Below, piece by piece: positions 17,058-25,961 of a stretch of 64,000 nt of DNA. The translations under genes were made by a program, and so were the position numbers. The stretch lies in contig JBDWAL010000017.1 in assembly GCA_039978895.1 (NCBI GenBank), forward strand, positions 124,001-188,000, read 5' to 3'. The notes under the pieces are model-generated. The model saw only the letters and a program-made list of their open reading frames with translations, made no database searches and was not told the origin of the DNA. The DNA is from Aliishimia sp039978895. Its GTDB lineage: Bacteria > Pseudomonadota > Alphaproteobacteria > Rhodobacterales > Rhodobacteraceae. Every line of letters begins with the position of its first letter. Within the stretch, counting starts at the first letter, position 1.

Positions 17058-17871
17058 GCGACACCCCGAGATACGCATCGATCACCGCTTGGTTGGAGCG
17101 TACTTCATCAGGTGTCCCGTCACCAATCTTTTTGCCGTAATCCATCACAACCACACGGTCAGACAGATCCATGACGACGCCCATATCGTGCTCAATCAAC
17201 GCAATCGTCGTGCCAAATTCGTCGTTCACGTCCAAAATAAAGCGGCTCATGTCCTCTTTTTCCTCGACGTTCATCCCCGCCATCGGCTCGTCCAAAAGTA
17301 GCAAAGATGGTTCCGCCGCTAAGGCACGCGCCAATTCTACGCGTTTCTTTAGCCCGTAAGGCAGCCGCGACACTGGAGTTTTCCGGATCGCTTGGATTTC
17401 AAGGAAGTCGATGACTTTCTCGGCAACCTCACGGTTGGCAGTCTCTTCAGCTTCCGCCTTGCCCTTCCACAATGCCTGCGAGAACAACCCAGTCTTCATA
17501 TGAGTCAAACGGCCCGTCATGACGTTGTCCAAAACACTCATGCCTTCGAACAAAGCAATGTTCTGAAACGTCCGGGCAATCCCTTGCTGTGCCACTTGAT
17601 AGGGGCGCATCGGCGGCCGAGGCTGGCCCTTGTAAAACACCTGCCCTTCTTGCGGCACATAAAACCCGGAAATTACGTTCAACATCGATGATTTTCCGGC
17701 CCCGTTTGGCCCGATAATCGCACGAATTTCGCCTTCGCGAATATCAAATGAGATATCCTTGATTGCTTCAACGCCGCCAAATCTAAGGGTGATGTTCTTC
17801 ATCTCCATCACCACAGCGCCGATCTTACGACCGTCCGCGGTTGTATAGCCTTCTGTTTGATCAAGCATCAC
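17050..17871 (-). CDS. livG: Liv-type ABC transporter ATPase (LivG)
   Basis: The 273-residue ATPase shows Walker A (GPNGAGKSS, near residue 55), the Q-loop region ARTFQNIALFEGMSVLDNVMTG, Walker B (LLLLDEPMAGMNVEEKEDM) and the His switch (ALIEHDMGVVMDLSDRVVVMDYGK). The C-terminal YLGVSHD tail is typical of LivG. The signature region reads RLPYGLKKRVELARALA, a usual LivG variant of LSGGQ. It is the second gene of the operon, following the acyl-CoA synthetase gene across a GC-rich hairpin. Confidence 0.93.
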   Translation of the reverse strand: MMLDQTEGYTTADGRKIGAVVMEMKNITLRFGGVEAIKDISFDIREGEIRAIIGPNGAGKSSMLNVISGFYVPQEGQVFYKGQPRPPMRPYQVAQQGIARTFQNIALFEGMSVLDNVMTGRLTHMKTGLFSQALWKGKAEAEETANREVAEKVIDFLEIQAIRKTPVSRLPYGLKKRVELARALAAEPSLLLLDEPMAGMNVEEKEDMSRFILDVNDEFGTTIALIEHDMGVVMDLSDRVVVMDYGKKIGDGTPDEVRSNQAVIDAYLGVSHD

Positions 17872-17927
17872 GTATGCCCTTCACTTAGCAAGGAAAACTC
17901 TTGGCGTAGGGTGTCGCGGGATGGTGG

Positions 17928-17942
17928 GCGGGGCGACCCCGC
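17928..17942 (-). other. GC hairpin between acyl-CoA synthetase and livG
   Basis: A compact perfect stem (GCGGGG / CCCCGC) with a 3-base loop lies in the 88-bp gap downstream of the acyl-CoA synthetase stop. No U-run follows it, so it is probably an RNA stability or pausing element rather than a full terminator. Confidence 0.35.
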
Positions 17943-17959
17943 AGGGGAGCGTCGAGCCA

Positions 17960-19927
17960 TCATTCCGCCGCCATCTTTTGCGCAACGGGCTGCACCGCCG
18001 CAGAGCGAATTTCCAAGGTAGCCGAGATCGACCCCTTGCGCCCATCTTCATACGTCACTTCCGTCACAGTCGAAATGCGCTCTGATCCATCATACAAAGC
18101 CGCAATAATGTCCGCGTATTTTTCTTCGATGATCCGCCGTCGCACTTTTAGCGTGCGCGTCAATTCCCCATCATCCGCATCAAGCTGTTTGTGCAACACA
18201 ACAAAGCGGTGCACTTGGCAGCGTGACAGCATTTCATCTTGCGCAACAGAAGCGTTCACCTCTTCCATATGGCTTTGAATGGTCGACAAGACCTGCGGAT
18301 GTCGCGCGAGTTCTTGATAGGACCCATAGCCAATGTTGTTGCGCTCAGCCCAATTCCCCACCGCCGTCAGATCAATATTCACAAACGCCGTGCATTCTTC
18401 GCGCTCATTTCCAAAGACAACCACCTCAAGAATGTTAGGAAAGAACTTCAGTTTGTTTTCAACGTATTTCGGCGCGAACATAGACCCATCCGCCATTTTA
18501 CCGACATCCTTTGCGCGATCGATGATGCGCAAATGTCCCGTCTCCGGCTCGATGAAGCCCGCATCACCCGTCGCGACCCAACCTTCTGAATCTTTGGTGT
18601 CGGCTGTGCTTTCAGGGTTCTTATAATACTCAACAAAAACGCCAGGGGACCGATAGTAGACCTCCCCGTTCTCTTCGATTTTCAGCTCAACACCGGGGCA
18701 CTGCACGCCAACTGTGTCAGACCGCACTTGGCCGTCCGGCTGGGCCGTGATAAACACGGTCGCTTCGGTTTGCCCATATAGCTGCTTCAAGTTGATGCCC
18801 ATCGAGCGATAGAAATCAAAGATTTCCGGCCCAATTGCCTCGCCGGCCGTATATCCAACACGCACTCGGGAGAAACCCAACGTGTTTTTCAAAGGGCCAT
18901 ATACACACAACTCGCCCAGTTGGTATTTCAACCTATCCAAAGCCCCGACAGGTTTGCTGTCCAGCAAGGCCGGTCCAATTTGTTTGGCATGATTCATGAA
19001 GTAGTGGAACATTCGCTGCTTCAGCTTGCTCGCATCCTCCATCCGGATCATCACATTTGTAAGCTCAGTTTCAAAAACCCGAGGCGGAGCAAAATAATAC
19101 GTCGGCCCAATTTCGCGCAAATCTGTGTGCATTGTCTCAGCACTTTCGGGGCAATTAGTGCAAAACCCAGACCACAAAGCCTGCCCAACCGAGAAGATAA
19201 AATCACCAACCCAAGCCATCGGCAGATAGGCCAAGATATCATCAGTGGCGCGCAGCCCGTCGAATTCACATGAAGATTTTGCCGTTTCAATCACATTGCG
19301 ATTGCTCAGCACCACGCCCTTGGGCTTGCCCGTGGTCCCGGATGTATACAGCATCACACATGTGCTGTCGTAATCCAGCTTGGCAATTCGCTTTTCGAGC
19401 TCGCCAGAGAACTCACTCTGCGCGGCGCGGCCATCTTCTTGGACAACACTAAATTGGTGCAATTGTGCGTGATCATACTTTCGCAGCCCTCGCGGGTCGA
19501 GATAGATCATTTGCTCGAACTGTTTCAGGGTGTCTTGAACTTCAATGACCTTGTCGACCTGTTCTTGATCCCCTGCGATCACAAAACGTGCGCCACAGTG
19601 GTCCAACACATATTCCATCTCTTCGGCGACCGCGTCTTGATACAAGGGCACCGGAACAGCCCCGACCATTTGCGCCGCCATCATGGACCAATATAGGTAA
19701 GGCCGATTGCGGCCAATAATGGCGATGAAGTCTCCTTCGTTCACCCCGAGCTTCAAAAAGCCCAACGCCAACGCGCGAATCTCAGCCTCGGCTTCGGACC
19801 ACGTCCAACTTTGCCAGATCCCAAATTCTTTTTCTCTGTAGGCTGGCTGGCTGGCAAACATCTTGGCATTGCGGCTCAATAAAGCCGGAATAGACCCAAG
19901 TGTGGCGTCCGTTGGTAGCTGCGACAA
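17960..19927 (-). CDS. Long-chain-type acyl-CoA synthetase (AMP-binding, FAA1-like)
   Basis: The protein has 655 residues from a TTG at 19927, chosen because GGGAGGA precedes it at a 6-base spacing; an ATG at 19978 would place that ribosome site inside the gene. The AMP-binding P-loop LYTSGTTGKPKG, the A5 motif LYGQTEATVF and the hinge region ATGDAGFIEPETGHLRIIDRAKD are all present. It would make a CoA thioester from an imported carboxylic acid. It opens the operon that encodes the Liv-type transporter and ends with a second CoA ligase, an arrangement that suggests uptake coupled to activation. Confidence 0.9.
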   Translation of the reverse strand: MSQLPTDATLGSIPALLSRNAKMFASQPAYREKEFGIWQSWTWSEAEAEIRALALGFLKLGVNEGDFIAIIGRNRPYLYWSMMAAQMVGAVPVPLYQDAVAEEMEYVLDHCGARFVIAGDQEQVDKVIEVQDTLKQFEQMIYLDPRGLRKYDHAQLHQFSVVQEDGRAAQSEFSGELEKRIAKLDYDSTCVMLYTSGTTGKPKGVVLSNRNVIETAKSSCEFDGLRATDDILAYLPMAWVGDFIFSVGQALWSGFCTNCPESAETMHTDLREIGPTYYFAPPRVFETELTNVMIRMEDASKLKQRMFHYFMNHAKQIGPALLDSKPVGALDRLKYQLGELCVYGPLKNTLGFSRVRVGYTAGEAIGPEIFDFYRSMGINLKQLYGQTEATVFITAQPDGQVRSDTVGVQCPGVELKIEENGEVYYRSPGVFVEYYKNPESTADTKDSEGWVATGDAGFIEPETGHLRIIDRAKDVGKMADGSMFAPKYVENKLKFFPNILEVVVFGNEREECTAFVNIDLTAVGNWAERNNIGYGSYQELARHPQVLSTIQSHMEEVNASVAQDEMLSRCQVHRFVVLHKQLDADDGELTRTLKVRRRIIEEKYADIIAALYDGSERISTVTEVTYEDGRKGSISATLEIRSAAVQPVAQKMAAE

Positions 19928-20144
19928 TGTTCGTCCTCCCTCGCGGCCCTGTTGCTCAGCGCTCGCGCTTTGAAGCAAAGCGCCCCGCCTAATGACAAAA
20001 AGCGGTCACTCCGATCTTCCGAGAGTAGAGTGTGGCGCGGAACAGATCACATGTCTAGTCAGACTGGTGAATTAATTTACTGCTCGTTCAATTAACCGAG
20101 AGACCCGCACAACGCTTCATCAACCTGATGTGGAGTACTTTTGC

Positions 20145-21329
20145 TTATGCGCAAACAGCATGCGCCAAAACTTGCGCGCCAGCCACCAAGTCCTGCTCAT
20201 GTGTGTCTTCCTCAAAGGCGTGGCTGATTCCGTCGATTGACGGCACAAACACCATTGCAACCGGCATCACCTGAGCAACATTCGTCGCATCATGCAGGGC
20301 CCCAGACGGCATGTTACGCCAATTGTCCGGCGCGACTAATTTGGCGCCCCCAATCAAAGCACTCTGAAGTGATCGATCCATTGCAACAGGTTCTAACCCC
20401 ATCAATGCGCCGAAACTTACATCCAACCCCCGTGCCGTCGCGATTTCTTGCGCGGCCTCGCGAATAATTTGCTCCATTCGGCCAAGACGGGCGGCATCCC
20501 CGTCCCGCCACTGCATCGAAAACGTGGCGCGTCCGGGGACAATCGATGATGCGTTAGGATGCAAAGCAACATGCCCAATCGTCCACACAGTTTGAGGCGT
20601 CACAACATTGGCAAATCTCTCCGCAATCAGCGCGTTGAACGCCATGAGCGCTTGGAACGCATCCTTACGCAGATGCATAGAGGTCGTGCCCGCGTGGTTT
20701 TGCTGCCCCTCGAACGTGACCTTCATATCGCGAATACCAACGATATCCGTCACCACACCGATCTGTTCGCCGCTGGTATCCAATGTCGGCCCTTGTTCGA
20801 TATGCAGCTCAATAAAGCCAGTGAATTGCTTGGGATCGACACTTCCATTGACCAAATCTGCCATCTTCGCGCGCGCCGTCGCAAAGCTGCGTCCATTGTT
20901 GTCCGTCAGCTCATCCGCGTCCGCCAATGCTAACTGTCCAGACCAAACAGAGCTTCCCGTGGTCACACCAAACTGCCCTTCCTCGTCTTGGAAGCTCACC
21001 ACGGACACAGCGGGGCCACCTTGCTCTTGCGCACATCGCGCAACTTCTAATGCTGCGATCACACCAAGCGCGCCATCAAGCCAGCCACCCTCTGGTTGAC
21101 TGTCGCTATGGGATCCCAAAAGCACCGAAGCGCCATCCACAAGCCCAAACAAATTCCCAACCGGGTCAAAGACAGGACGCAATCCTGCCTCTTGCATCTT
21201 CCCTGCCAACCAACGCCGCGCTGCAATGTCAGCATCACTAAAGGCTGGTCGCACAACTCCTGTGCTATGCGCACCAAAACTGCGCAATTTATGTAAGTCA
21301 GCCAGAAACCGTTTGTCATTGATCATCAT
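20145..21329 (-). CDS. M20-family Zn-dependent amidohydrolase (hydantoinase/carbamoylase type)
   Basis: The 394-residue protein starts at the ATG at 21329, where GGAGGG lies 8-9 bases upstream; the frame is open well beyond but reads as non-protein. Metal-binding motifs are LLGSHSDSQPEGGWLDGALG and FQDEEGQFG; the dimerisation domain contains GFIELHIEQGPTLD and QQNHAGTTSM. This is the pattern of N-carbamoyl-amino acid hydrolases and allantoate amidohydrolases, which cleave N-carbamoyl or similar amide bonds. The exact substrate is open. It is divergent from the formylglycine-generating enzyme gene, with 54 bp between the starts. Confidence 0.88.
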   Translation of the reverse strand: MMINDKRFLADLHKLRSFGAHSTGVVRPAFSDADIAARRWLAGKMQEAGLRPVFDPVGNLFGLVDGASVLLGSHSDSQPEGGWLDGALGVIAALEVARCAQEQGGPAVSVVSFQDEEGQFGVTTGSSVWSGQLALADADELTDNNGRSFATARAKMADLVNGSVDPKQFTGFIELHIEQGPTLDTSGEQIGVVTDIVGIRDMKVTFEGQQNHAGTTSMHLRKDAFQALMAFNALIAERFANVVTPQTVWTIGHVALHPNASSIVPGRATFSMQWRDGDAARLGRMEQIIREAAQEIATARGLDVSFGALMGLEPVAMDRSLQSALIGGAKLVAPDNWRNMPSGALHDATNVAQVMPVAMVFVPSIDGISHAFEEDTHEQDLVAGAQVLAHAVCA

Positions 21330-21383
21330 CTGCAATGCCCTCCGCCCCTGTTCATGCGGCGAATTCATGCTAAAGCCAAGAGC

Positions 21384-22322
21384 ATGACGACACCCGACGC
21401 CCCCACCTGTTGCGCGCCCGCACGCGGACCCCAATCCAGTCCGCTGGTTCCAGATATCCAGCCTGCGCAGACGGTCCCGTCGATCGAAACAGCCTTGATC
21501 CCGGGTGGGAAGGCGGTTCTGGGCACCCGCGCACCTGCAATCCCAGAAGACGGCGAAAGCCCTGCAAGAACACAAAAAGTGAAGCCATTTCGAATTGGTG
21601 TCACAACAATCACCAATGCGCAGTTCGCAGCCTTCATTGATGAAACCGGCTACATCACAGAAGCCGAACGCTTTGGCTGGTCTTTCGTGTTTCACACCGA
21701 TGTGCCCGAAGATGTCGGTGACACTTTGGGGATCGACGGTCTTGAATGGTGGCGACGGGTAAACGGCGCGCAATGGCGTTCACCAAATGGCCCCAACACC
21801 GAAGCGGCCGCGATCGCGGATCATCCCGTCACCCAAGTCAGTTGGAGCGATGCAAGCGCATATGCCCGCTGGGCTAAGGGCCGCCTGCCAACAGAAATTG
21901 AGTGGGAACACGCTGCTCGTGGGGGGCGCGGAGATGTTCCCTACCCATGGGGAACGGCCTCGCCCAATGACGAGGACAGTTTCCCTTGCAACATCTGGCA
22001 AGGTCAGTTCCCCCTCAAGGACACCGCCGCAGATGGATGGCACGGCACAGCGCCAGCACGGTCATTCGAACCCAACGGATATGGCCTTTATAATGTGGTC
22101 GGCAACGTCTGGGAGTGGACATCGGAACCGTTCCGGATCCGGTCCCTCAAAAAGAGTGTGAAACAACGGTTGGCAGGCATGCCCGGATACAAACTGTCCA
22201 AGGGTGGATCATTCTTGTGTCACCGTTCCTATTGCTTTCGCTATCGGATCGCCGCGCGCTCGGGCAATTCACCAGATAGCGCCGCGCCGCATCACGGATT
22301 CCGCGTGGTGTGGGACGCCTAA
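21384..22322 (+). CDS. Formylglycine-generating enzyme (sulfatase-modifying factor)
   Basis: The protein has 312 residues from the ATG at 21384; an ATG at 21354 is possible. It is an FGE-type fold: IPGGKAVLGTRAP at the N-terminus, GWSFVFHTDVP, HPVTQVSWSDASAYARWA, RLPTEIEWEHAARGG, and the C-terminal GGSFLCHRSYCFRYRIAARS. The two Cys of the last motif (about residues 279 and 284) are the copper-binding catalytic pair of true FGEs, which is missing in EgtB-like relatives. It oxidises the Cys of a CxPxR sulfatase motif to formylglycine. The target is almost certainly the convergent sulfatase 14 bp away. Confidence 0.93.
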   Translation: MTTPDAPTCCAPARGPQSSPLVPDIQPAQTVPSIETALIPGGKAVLGTRAPAIPEDGESPARTQKVKPFRIGVTTITNAQFAAFIDETGYITEAERFGWSFVFHTDVPEDVGDTLGIDGLEWWRRVNGAQWRSPNGPNTEAAAIADHPVTQVSWSDASAYARWAKGRLPTEIEWEHAARGGRGDVPYPWGTASPNDEDSFPCNIWQGQFPLKDTAADGWHGTAPARSFEPNGYGLYNVVGNVWEWTSEPFRIRSLKKSVKQRLAGMPGYKLSKGGSFLCHRSYCFRYRIAARSGNSPDSAAPHHGFRVVWDA

Positions 22323-22335
22323 GTCAAAGCACACG

Positions 22336-23946
22336 TTAGCTGCCTGATGTTCCCGCCGCCACAGCGTCCGCTTGGTCGGCTTCATCCCAAAATCCGATCC
22401 AAATCCCTTTTCTATACTCTGTTCCCGCGCGCGCATCGATTTCGGCATCTGATATCGTGGTCCGATTGTGATGCTTGCGCGCCCAATCGAAAATCGCGTC
22501 TCGCATCTTTTCGCGCACCTGAGCATGCGCTGGATCACACCCGAGATCGACCAATTCATCAGGATCGGTTTCAAGATCAAACAGCATTGGGTCCATTGTT
22601 TCACAATGCACGTATTTCCAACGACCATCAAAGGCCATGACAAGGCGAGCGTCTGAAATCGGCACCTCCAATGCCTTACGGGCACCGCGCCAAGAATAGT
22701 CATATTCGCTGAAACACACCTCTCGCCAGGGCAGATCTTGCCCATGTAAAAGCGGCAAAAGCGACCGTCCCTCTAAGATTTCGGGTTTCACCTTACCGCC
22801 CATCCAATCAACAAACGTCGGCGCAAGATCGATCGCTTCGACCAATCGCGTATCAACTGTACCTCGCGTTCTATCGGCTGCCGCATCGGGATCAACGACA
22901 ATCAAGGGCACCCGAGCAGAGGCATCGTGGAACAGTTCCTTTTCGCCCAGCCAATGATCGCCCAGATAATCCCCATGATCAGAGGTAAATACGATCATGG
23001 TCTCACGGTCCTGCCCGGTCTCTTCCAACCATGCCACAAGGCGACCAATCTGATCGTCTATCTGAGAAATCAGTCCCATATATGCTGGAATCACCCGTTC
23101 CCGCACTTCATCGCGAGCAAAGACTTTGCTGAATCTATGTTGCTGGTAGGCATGAAACACAGGATGGCGACCGCTCTTTTCCGCCTCAGAACGCACAGGC
23201 GGCACGACATCTTCCGGGCCATACATGTCGTGATAAGGAGGGGGCACGATGTAGGGCCAATGCGGTTTGATATAACTCAAATGCAAACACCAAGGCTGTT
23301 CGCCGGCTTGCTCCATGAATTGGATCGCGCGCGACGTGGTATAGGGTGTTTCGCTTTCTTGCTCGCCCACTCGGGCCGGCTTATCCGCGTTTTCCATCAA
23401 CCACCCAGACAGTATGTTACCTTCCGGATCTTCTGCGGAATTGGCCCAATCTTGCCATGGGTTTTCGCTGTCATACCCTTTATCGGTCAGGAATTGTTGG
23501 TAATGTGTGGGCTGTTTACCGCCCGTCGGGTGCAGCCCATCCAAGCGATCCCAAACATCAAATCCACATTGTGCCATTTGCTTGCCACGAGGGCTATCAG
23601 GATCAATTCCAAGGCGTTGCATCCCATTGATGTCAGCCGTCATATGCGTTTTGCCACATAAGACTGCGCGCGCGCCAAACGAATTTAGGTGCTCGCCCAG
23701 CGTCCATTCACCGATACGCAACGGGGTGTTGTTCCAAGTCGATCCGTGGCTGCGCACGTAACGCCCGGTATAGGTGCTCATTCGGCTTGGGCCGCAGATC
23801 GGTGATTGCACGTAAGCCCGGTCAAAGCGCACACCACGCTTGGCAAGTTTGTCGATGTTTGGCGTTTTGATAGTCGGGTGTCCGGTGCACCCCAGATAGT
23901 CCCAGCGCAATTGATCGCACATAATGAACAGCACATTGCGTGGCAT
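22336..23946 (-). CDS. Type I sulfatase / phosphonate monoester hydrolase-like enzyme
   Basis: The 536-residue protein starts at the ATG at 23946, with GGAGA five bases upstream. It opens NVLFIMCDQLRWDYLG (metal-binding Asp11) and carries the formylglycine motif CGPSR at residues 51-55, then CGKTHM, a late metal site TSDHGDYLGDH and HDASARVPLIV. No signal peptide is seen, so it acts in the cytosol, where FGE would modify Cys51. The general layout is closer to phosphonate monoester hydrolase and related promiscuous alkaline phosphatase-superfamily enzymes than to choline sulfatase, but the substrate cannot be set by eye. Confidence 0.9.
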   Translation of the reverse strand: MPRNVLFIMCDQLRWDYLGCTGHPTIKTPNIDKLAKRGVRFDRAYVQSPICGPSRMSTYTGRYVRSHGSTWNNTPLRIGEWTLGEHLNSFGARAVLCGKTHMTADINGMQRLGIDPDSPRGKQMAQCGFDVWDRLDGLHPTGGKQPTHYQQFLTDKGYDSENPWQDWANSAEDPEGNILSGWLMENADKPARVGEQESETPYTTSRAIQFMEQAGEQPWCLHLSYIKPHWPYIVPPPYHDMYGPEDVVPPVRSEAEKSGRHPVFHAYQQHRFSKVFARDEVRERVIPAYMGLISQIDDQIGRLVAWLEETGQDRETMIVFTSDHGDYLGDHWLGEKELFHDASARVPLIVVDPDAAADRTRGTVDTRLVEAIDLAPTFVDWMGGKVKPEILEGRSLLPLLHGQDLPWREVCFSEYDYSWRGARKALEVPISDARLVMAFDGRWKYVHCETMDPMLFDLETDPDELVDLGCDPAHAQVREKMRDAIFDWARKHHNRTTISDAEIDARAGTEYRKGIWIGFWDEADQADAVAAGTSGS

Positions 23947-24142
23947 GTTATTCTCTCCGATTTTGCGAACGTTAGTCCACAGAACCCCGCCTCGTGCAAG
24001 CCCTACATCCTGTACTGCGCCCTTGAAATCACGGGGTGCCCACACCACATATTGTGTACACGATCACTGAAACCACACCCACTTGCATTTGTTCTTATTT
24101 TGTTCTATTTTTATTTTCCCAAACGAACGAGGAGGCAAGACC

Positions 24143-24496
24143 ATGCAAATGACATTCAATTTCTCCGCAGCTCGAGCTGTCGTTCCTGATGCGGACAGCA
24201 ACGATTACCACCGTATGCCCGCCAGCGAAAAACAGCAGCGATACGCGTTGCAAATCGCGGCTCGTTTACGCTTGGCACTGCCCGAAGGCATATTGGCGGA
24301 TCGCCAACACCTGTCCCGTTGGATTGATACGCATAAAGACGCCGCATCGCAGCCGGCCTCGCGCTTTTCGAATTACCCATCGTCCAAACAAGTCGCCTTC
24401 GCCGAACGGCTCGCGCGGATCAAACGTCGGGCGGTGCCCAACGCGTGCTTCAAAGACCGCAAGATGATGAGTCGCTGGATCGACAGCAATCGTTGA
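24143..24496 (+). CDS. Small protein with two copies of a DR..SRWID helical repeat
   Basis: The 117-residue protein starts at the ATG at 24143 after GAGGAGG. It has two similar 40-residue modules: about residues 26-66 (S-E-K-Q-Q-R-Y-A ... ADRQHLSRWID) and about 78-117 (S-S-K-Q-V-A-F-A ... KDRKMMSRWID). The pattern S-x-K-Q-x2-[YF]-A-x8...D-R-x3-S-R-W-I-D resembles a short helical motif that I have seen attached to topoisomerase-like and other alphaproteobacterial proteins. The charge is basic, which suits nucleic acid binding (inference). A 20-bp AT palindrome follows the gene. Confidence 0.75.
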   Translation: MQMTFNFSAARAVVPDADSNDYHRMPASEKQQRYALQIAARLRLALPEGILADRQHLSRWIDTHKDAASQPASRFSNYPSSKQVAFAERLARIKRRAVPNACFKDRKMMSRWIDSNR

Positions 24497-24503
24497 GCCA
24501 AAC

Positions 24504-24523
24504 TCAAATTTTGCAAAATTTGA
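24504..24523. terminator. 20-bp perfect AT-rich palindrome after the repeat protein
   Basis: TCAAATTTTG followed by its exact complement reversed makes a perfect 20-bp palindrome, seven bases after the stop codon at 24496 and seven bases from the 2OG oxygenase stop. It can act on both convergent genes. Two relatives with the same CAA...TTG design lie after dapA. Confidence 0.55.
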
Positions 24524-24529
24524 CGCGCC

Positions 24530-25318
24530 TCAGGCCGATCGGCCATAAAATCCGATCTGTTGCGCCGGGTCGAACCGAATGCCCGGTGCTTCGTAATAAC
24601 TGAACACGGCAATCACGCGATCCCGCGCGCCTTCAACCGGCGTCACCCGATGCGGCGTATTGATACCTTGAAAGACATTCAACGTGCCCGCTTGAACCGA
24701 CATCGACTGTACGTTGGGATCATCACCCGACAACAACCGCGTCACACCGTCGTGATTTTCATCATTTGGACTTCTCAAGTCAGTGCGATATTGGAACGCC
24801 CCGCCAGATTGGGGTTGTTGCAACAACAGGGTCACTGTGAATTCAGAGCGGTCAAAATGCCAATTCAGCGCATCCCTTGCGCCATATCGCATCACATTTA
24901 TACGCGCCAAAGGATCATCCATCATAAACAATGCCTCCTTGGCCATCACATCCGCCAAGAAGGCGCGCAGCGGGGCATATTCGTACACTTGCGTCAAACA
25001 AGTCCCTTCAATTTGATCCGCGCACAGGGTGAAGTTGGACGTCAAAAACCGGCGCAACGCTGGGTGGTCAGTTGGCAGACCCGCGACGCGGTCCTCAAAG
25101 TAGATGTTGTGATACCGCGTATGATGAAACGCGTCACTTGCAAACCGCGGGGCAAGCGTTTCGGCGACGTCTTGGGCGACACAAGCGTGCAAAAAGTCAT
25201 CCAGATTGAACATCCCGTGCGCTGAAAGATCAGCCCGGCACCTTGCAACCAACGCCAGATAAGCGTCCGTACCCGGTTGATCGATTGCGAAGTTATCCAA
25301 GTCCAAGATGTCTCGCAT
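24530..25318 (-). CDS. 2-oxoglutarate/Fe(II)-dependent oxygenase
   Basis: The protein has 262 residues from the ATG at 25318; a TTG at 25348 with GAGGGGG upstream would add ten. The double-stranded beta-helix iron site is H154-F-D156 (in LNWHFDRSEF), with the distal His223 (INTPHRVTPVEG) and the 2-oxoglutarate-binding Arg234 ten residues on. The presence of Asp in HxD points to a hydroxylase, not a halogenase. It resembles the ArpA/HalD-like group that acts on free amino acids or small metabolites. The substrate is unknown. It is divergent from the carboxymuconolactone decarboxylase-like gene. Confidence 0.8.
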   Translation of the reverse strand: MRDILDLDNFAIDQPGTDAYLALVARCRADLSAHGMFNLDDFLHACVAQDVAETLAPRFASDAFHHTRYHNIYFEDRVAGLPTDHPALRRFLTSNFTLCADQIEGTCLTQVYEYAPLRAFLADVMAKEALFMMDDPLARINVMRYGARDALNWHFDRSEFTVTLLLQQPQSGGAFQYRTDLRSPNDENHDGVTRLLSGDDPNVQSMSVQAGTLNVFQGINTPHRVTPVEGARDRVIAVFSYYEAPGIRFDPAQQIGFYGRSA

Positions 25319-25479
25319 GTGACGCAAATCCTTTTTTCGAACGATCAAACTACCCCCTCGATATCAGAAGATCGCATCAAACGCGCGCTGGAACTACATG
25401 CAAACTCAACTTACGATCAACACGATAGATAAAGATCAACCGCACGCGCAACACTCCAGCAGGAAGGACACCTTACTTC

Positions 25480-25869
25480 ATGAGCTTATTCGACGAAGAC
25501 CTATTCCTAAAAGGCTTAGAACAACGCAAATCAACGCTGGGCGCGGAGTATGTCGACAAAAACCTTGCCGCCGCAGACGAATTTACCCGCCCTTTTCAAG
25601 AAGCGATGACCGCATGGTGCTGGGGGTTTGGTTGGGGCGATGATGTGATTGACGCCAAAACCCGCTCCATGATGAACCTGTCGATGATCGGGGCCTTGGG
25701 CAAAATGCACGAATGGGAAATTCACTGCAAAGGGGCGCGTAATAATGGTGTCTCTTGGGAAGAAATTCGCGCGATCATTCATGTTGTCGGGATATATTGC
25801 GGCGTCCCACAATCGTTGGAGTGCTTCCGTGTGGCGCGTCGTGTGATGGAAGGCGAAACAGCAGGCTAA
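25480..25869 (+). CDS. Carboxymuconolactone decarboxylase family protein
   Basis: The 129-residue protein matches the small PcaC-type branch: GWGDDVIDAKTRSMMNLSMIGALGKMHEWEIHCKGARNNGVSWEEIRAIIHVVGIYCGVP. The Glu and His of HEWEIH are in the position of the 4-carboxymuconolactone decarboxylase active site, and no CxxC of the AhpD type is seen. It could decarboxylate a lactone or act on another cyclic substrate; no other protocatechuate genes are near. It ends in a strong bidirectional terminator. Confidence 0.88.
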   Translation: MSLFDEDLFLKGLEQRKSTLGAEYVDKNLAAADEFTRPFQEAMTAWCWGFGWGDDVIDAKTRSMMNLSMIGALGKMHEWEIHCKGARNNGVSWEEIRAIIHVVGIYCGVPQSLECFRVARRVMEGETAG

Positions 25870-25898
25870 ACTGCTCCGGCCAAATGAGGGTCGAGATC

Positions 25899-25933
25899 AA
25901 AAAACCTCCGGAGGTTTAGCTCCGGGGGTTTTT
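25899..25933. terminator. Strong bidirectional rho-independent terminator
   Basis: Nine pairs (CCTCCGGAG / CTCCGGGGG, with one T-G) around a GTTTAG loop are flanked by an A-run on the left and TTTTT on the right. It would end the decarboxylase-like gene from the left and the tauABC operon from the right. Confidence 0.85.
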
Positions 25934-25961
25934 CTTTGCACAAACTGAGCCCTGGCGCAGA

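Noticed and set aside
20145..21773. Longer 542-codon reading of the M20 hydrolase
   Set aside because: The first 148 codons are antisense to the FGE gene and do not look like protein; a GGAGGG site marks the ATG at 21329.
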